A stretch of DNA of 29,799 bases from Fonticula-like sp. SCN 57-25 (lineage: Eukaryota; Nucleariida; Rotosphaerida), in the NCBI GenBank assembly GCA_001724245.1, contig MEDX01000049.1:1-29799 (forward strand), given 5' to 3'. Under the pieces are notes generated by a model. It did no database searches. It saw only the letters and a program-made list of their open reading frames with translations, and had not been told where the DNA came from. The position numbers were made by a program, and so were the translations under genes. Positions 29,408-29,799 of the stretch are shown here, one piece after another. Position 1 is the first letter of the stretch, and each line of letters opens with the position of its first letter.

Positions 29408-29799
29408 GTTTAACGAAAATCAAACGCAGATCTATCAAAAATGAAACAATGGCGGCAAACGCGCGTGCTCGGTATCGAATTAAAGATCGATTCACAAGCA
29501 AGATTACATCCGCCGTCGCAGCTCGCGAGACATGCACGGCGGCTGAAAGTTATCCACGTGGCCGAGTTCCTTGCAATCATCCACGTGGGGACGGTGGGTT
29601 ACCGATGTCAGCCCTATTTCGTAACACAGTGTGTGCTATGGACACTGCAGTGGATGCCTACAGGGTGCTCCGTCAGCAAGGAAGCACATTGGCTATATTT
29701 AGTGAACACCACGCCATCAGATGCTGGGCGCGAAAATGTGGTTGCTCATGTAATATGAGAGGTCTTTTGACCGATGTTTGCCGAGAAAAAGTGATACTC
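29408..29799. other. USP upstream region, no supported gene
   Basis: 392 bp to the right edge. Two CCACGTGG-type boxes occur at about 29554-29561 and 29580-29587. A 105-codon plus-strand frame (29441-29758) exists but lacks local codon bias and any recognisable motif, so I do not call it. Confidence 0.4.

Noticed and set aside
29441-29758. 105-codon plus-strand frame at the right edge
   Set aside because: Codon use lacks the local bias, there is no motif, and it overlaps the USP promoter with CACGTG boxes.

Overview
This is a nuclear genome segment of a free-living microbial eukaryote (protist). The genes are GC-rich with strong C/G third-position bias, they carry many short spliceosomal introns, and a mitochondrial EF-Tu gene implies respiring mitochondria. 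I cannot name the species. Half-size ABCA transporters, a secreted protease close to bacterial lysyl endopeptidases and an orphan 7TM protein suggest a phagotrophic or amoeboid-type protist rather than a plant, animal or true fungus, but that is inference. I reconstructed 15 spliced genes (one running off the left edge) plus one doubtful small gene. In the 15 genes I placed 41 introns. 36 of them are 44-69 nt long, nearly all begin GT(A/G)CG, and most have a CTRAC/CTGAC-type branch site near the 3' end.

Layout. 1-5725: two divergent ABCA half transporters sharing a 303-bp promoter. 5917-9404: RRP1 (nucleolar, 60S biogenesis) and mitochondrial EF-Tu, divergent from a 133-bp promoter with a perfect 20-bp palindrome. 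9674-13414: a gene-poor, less GC-rich interval holding three paralogues of a small secreted, 12-cysteine, probably GPI-anchored protein family; they share a 79-nt first exon, a 48-nt intron, CCAAT boxes and a conserved 3' block. 13712-14957: CstF64 (mRNA 3'-end cleavage). 15304-19249: DHX37-type DEAH helicase (ribosome biogenesis). 19436-21003: CWC27 spliceosomal cyclophilin, divergent over 57 bp from a 92-aa acidic protein that resembles GON7. 22177-23139: a tristetraprolin-type tandem CCCH protein. 24017-25371: a secreted lysyl-endopeptidase-like protease. 25848-27028: an orphan seven-transmembrane protein. 27395-29407: a USP20/33-type deubiquitinase.

No metabolic operon or mobile element is visible. 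The housekeeping genes concern ribosome biogenesis, RNA processing and mRNA decay. The accessory genes are surface or secreted (ABCA pair, 12-Cys family, protease, 7TM). The two groups also seem to use different promoter words: CCAAT boxes lie upstream of the surface/secreted genes, and CACGTG boxes upstream of several nuclear-function genes. The most unusual signals are the donor consensus with C at +4, the undescribed 12-Cys family cluster, the repeated ATCGCATGCGAT palindrome, and the deeply conserved features of the CCCH protein, including a possible binding site in its own 3' UTR.
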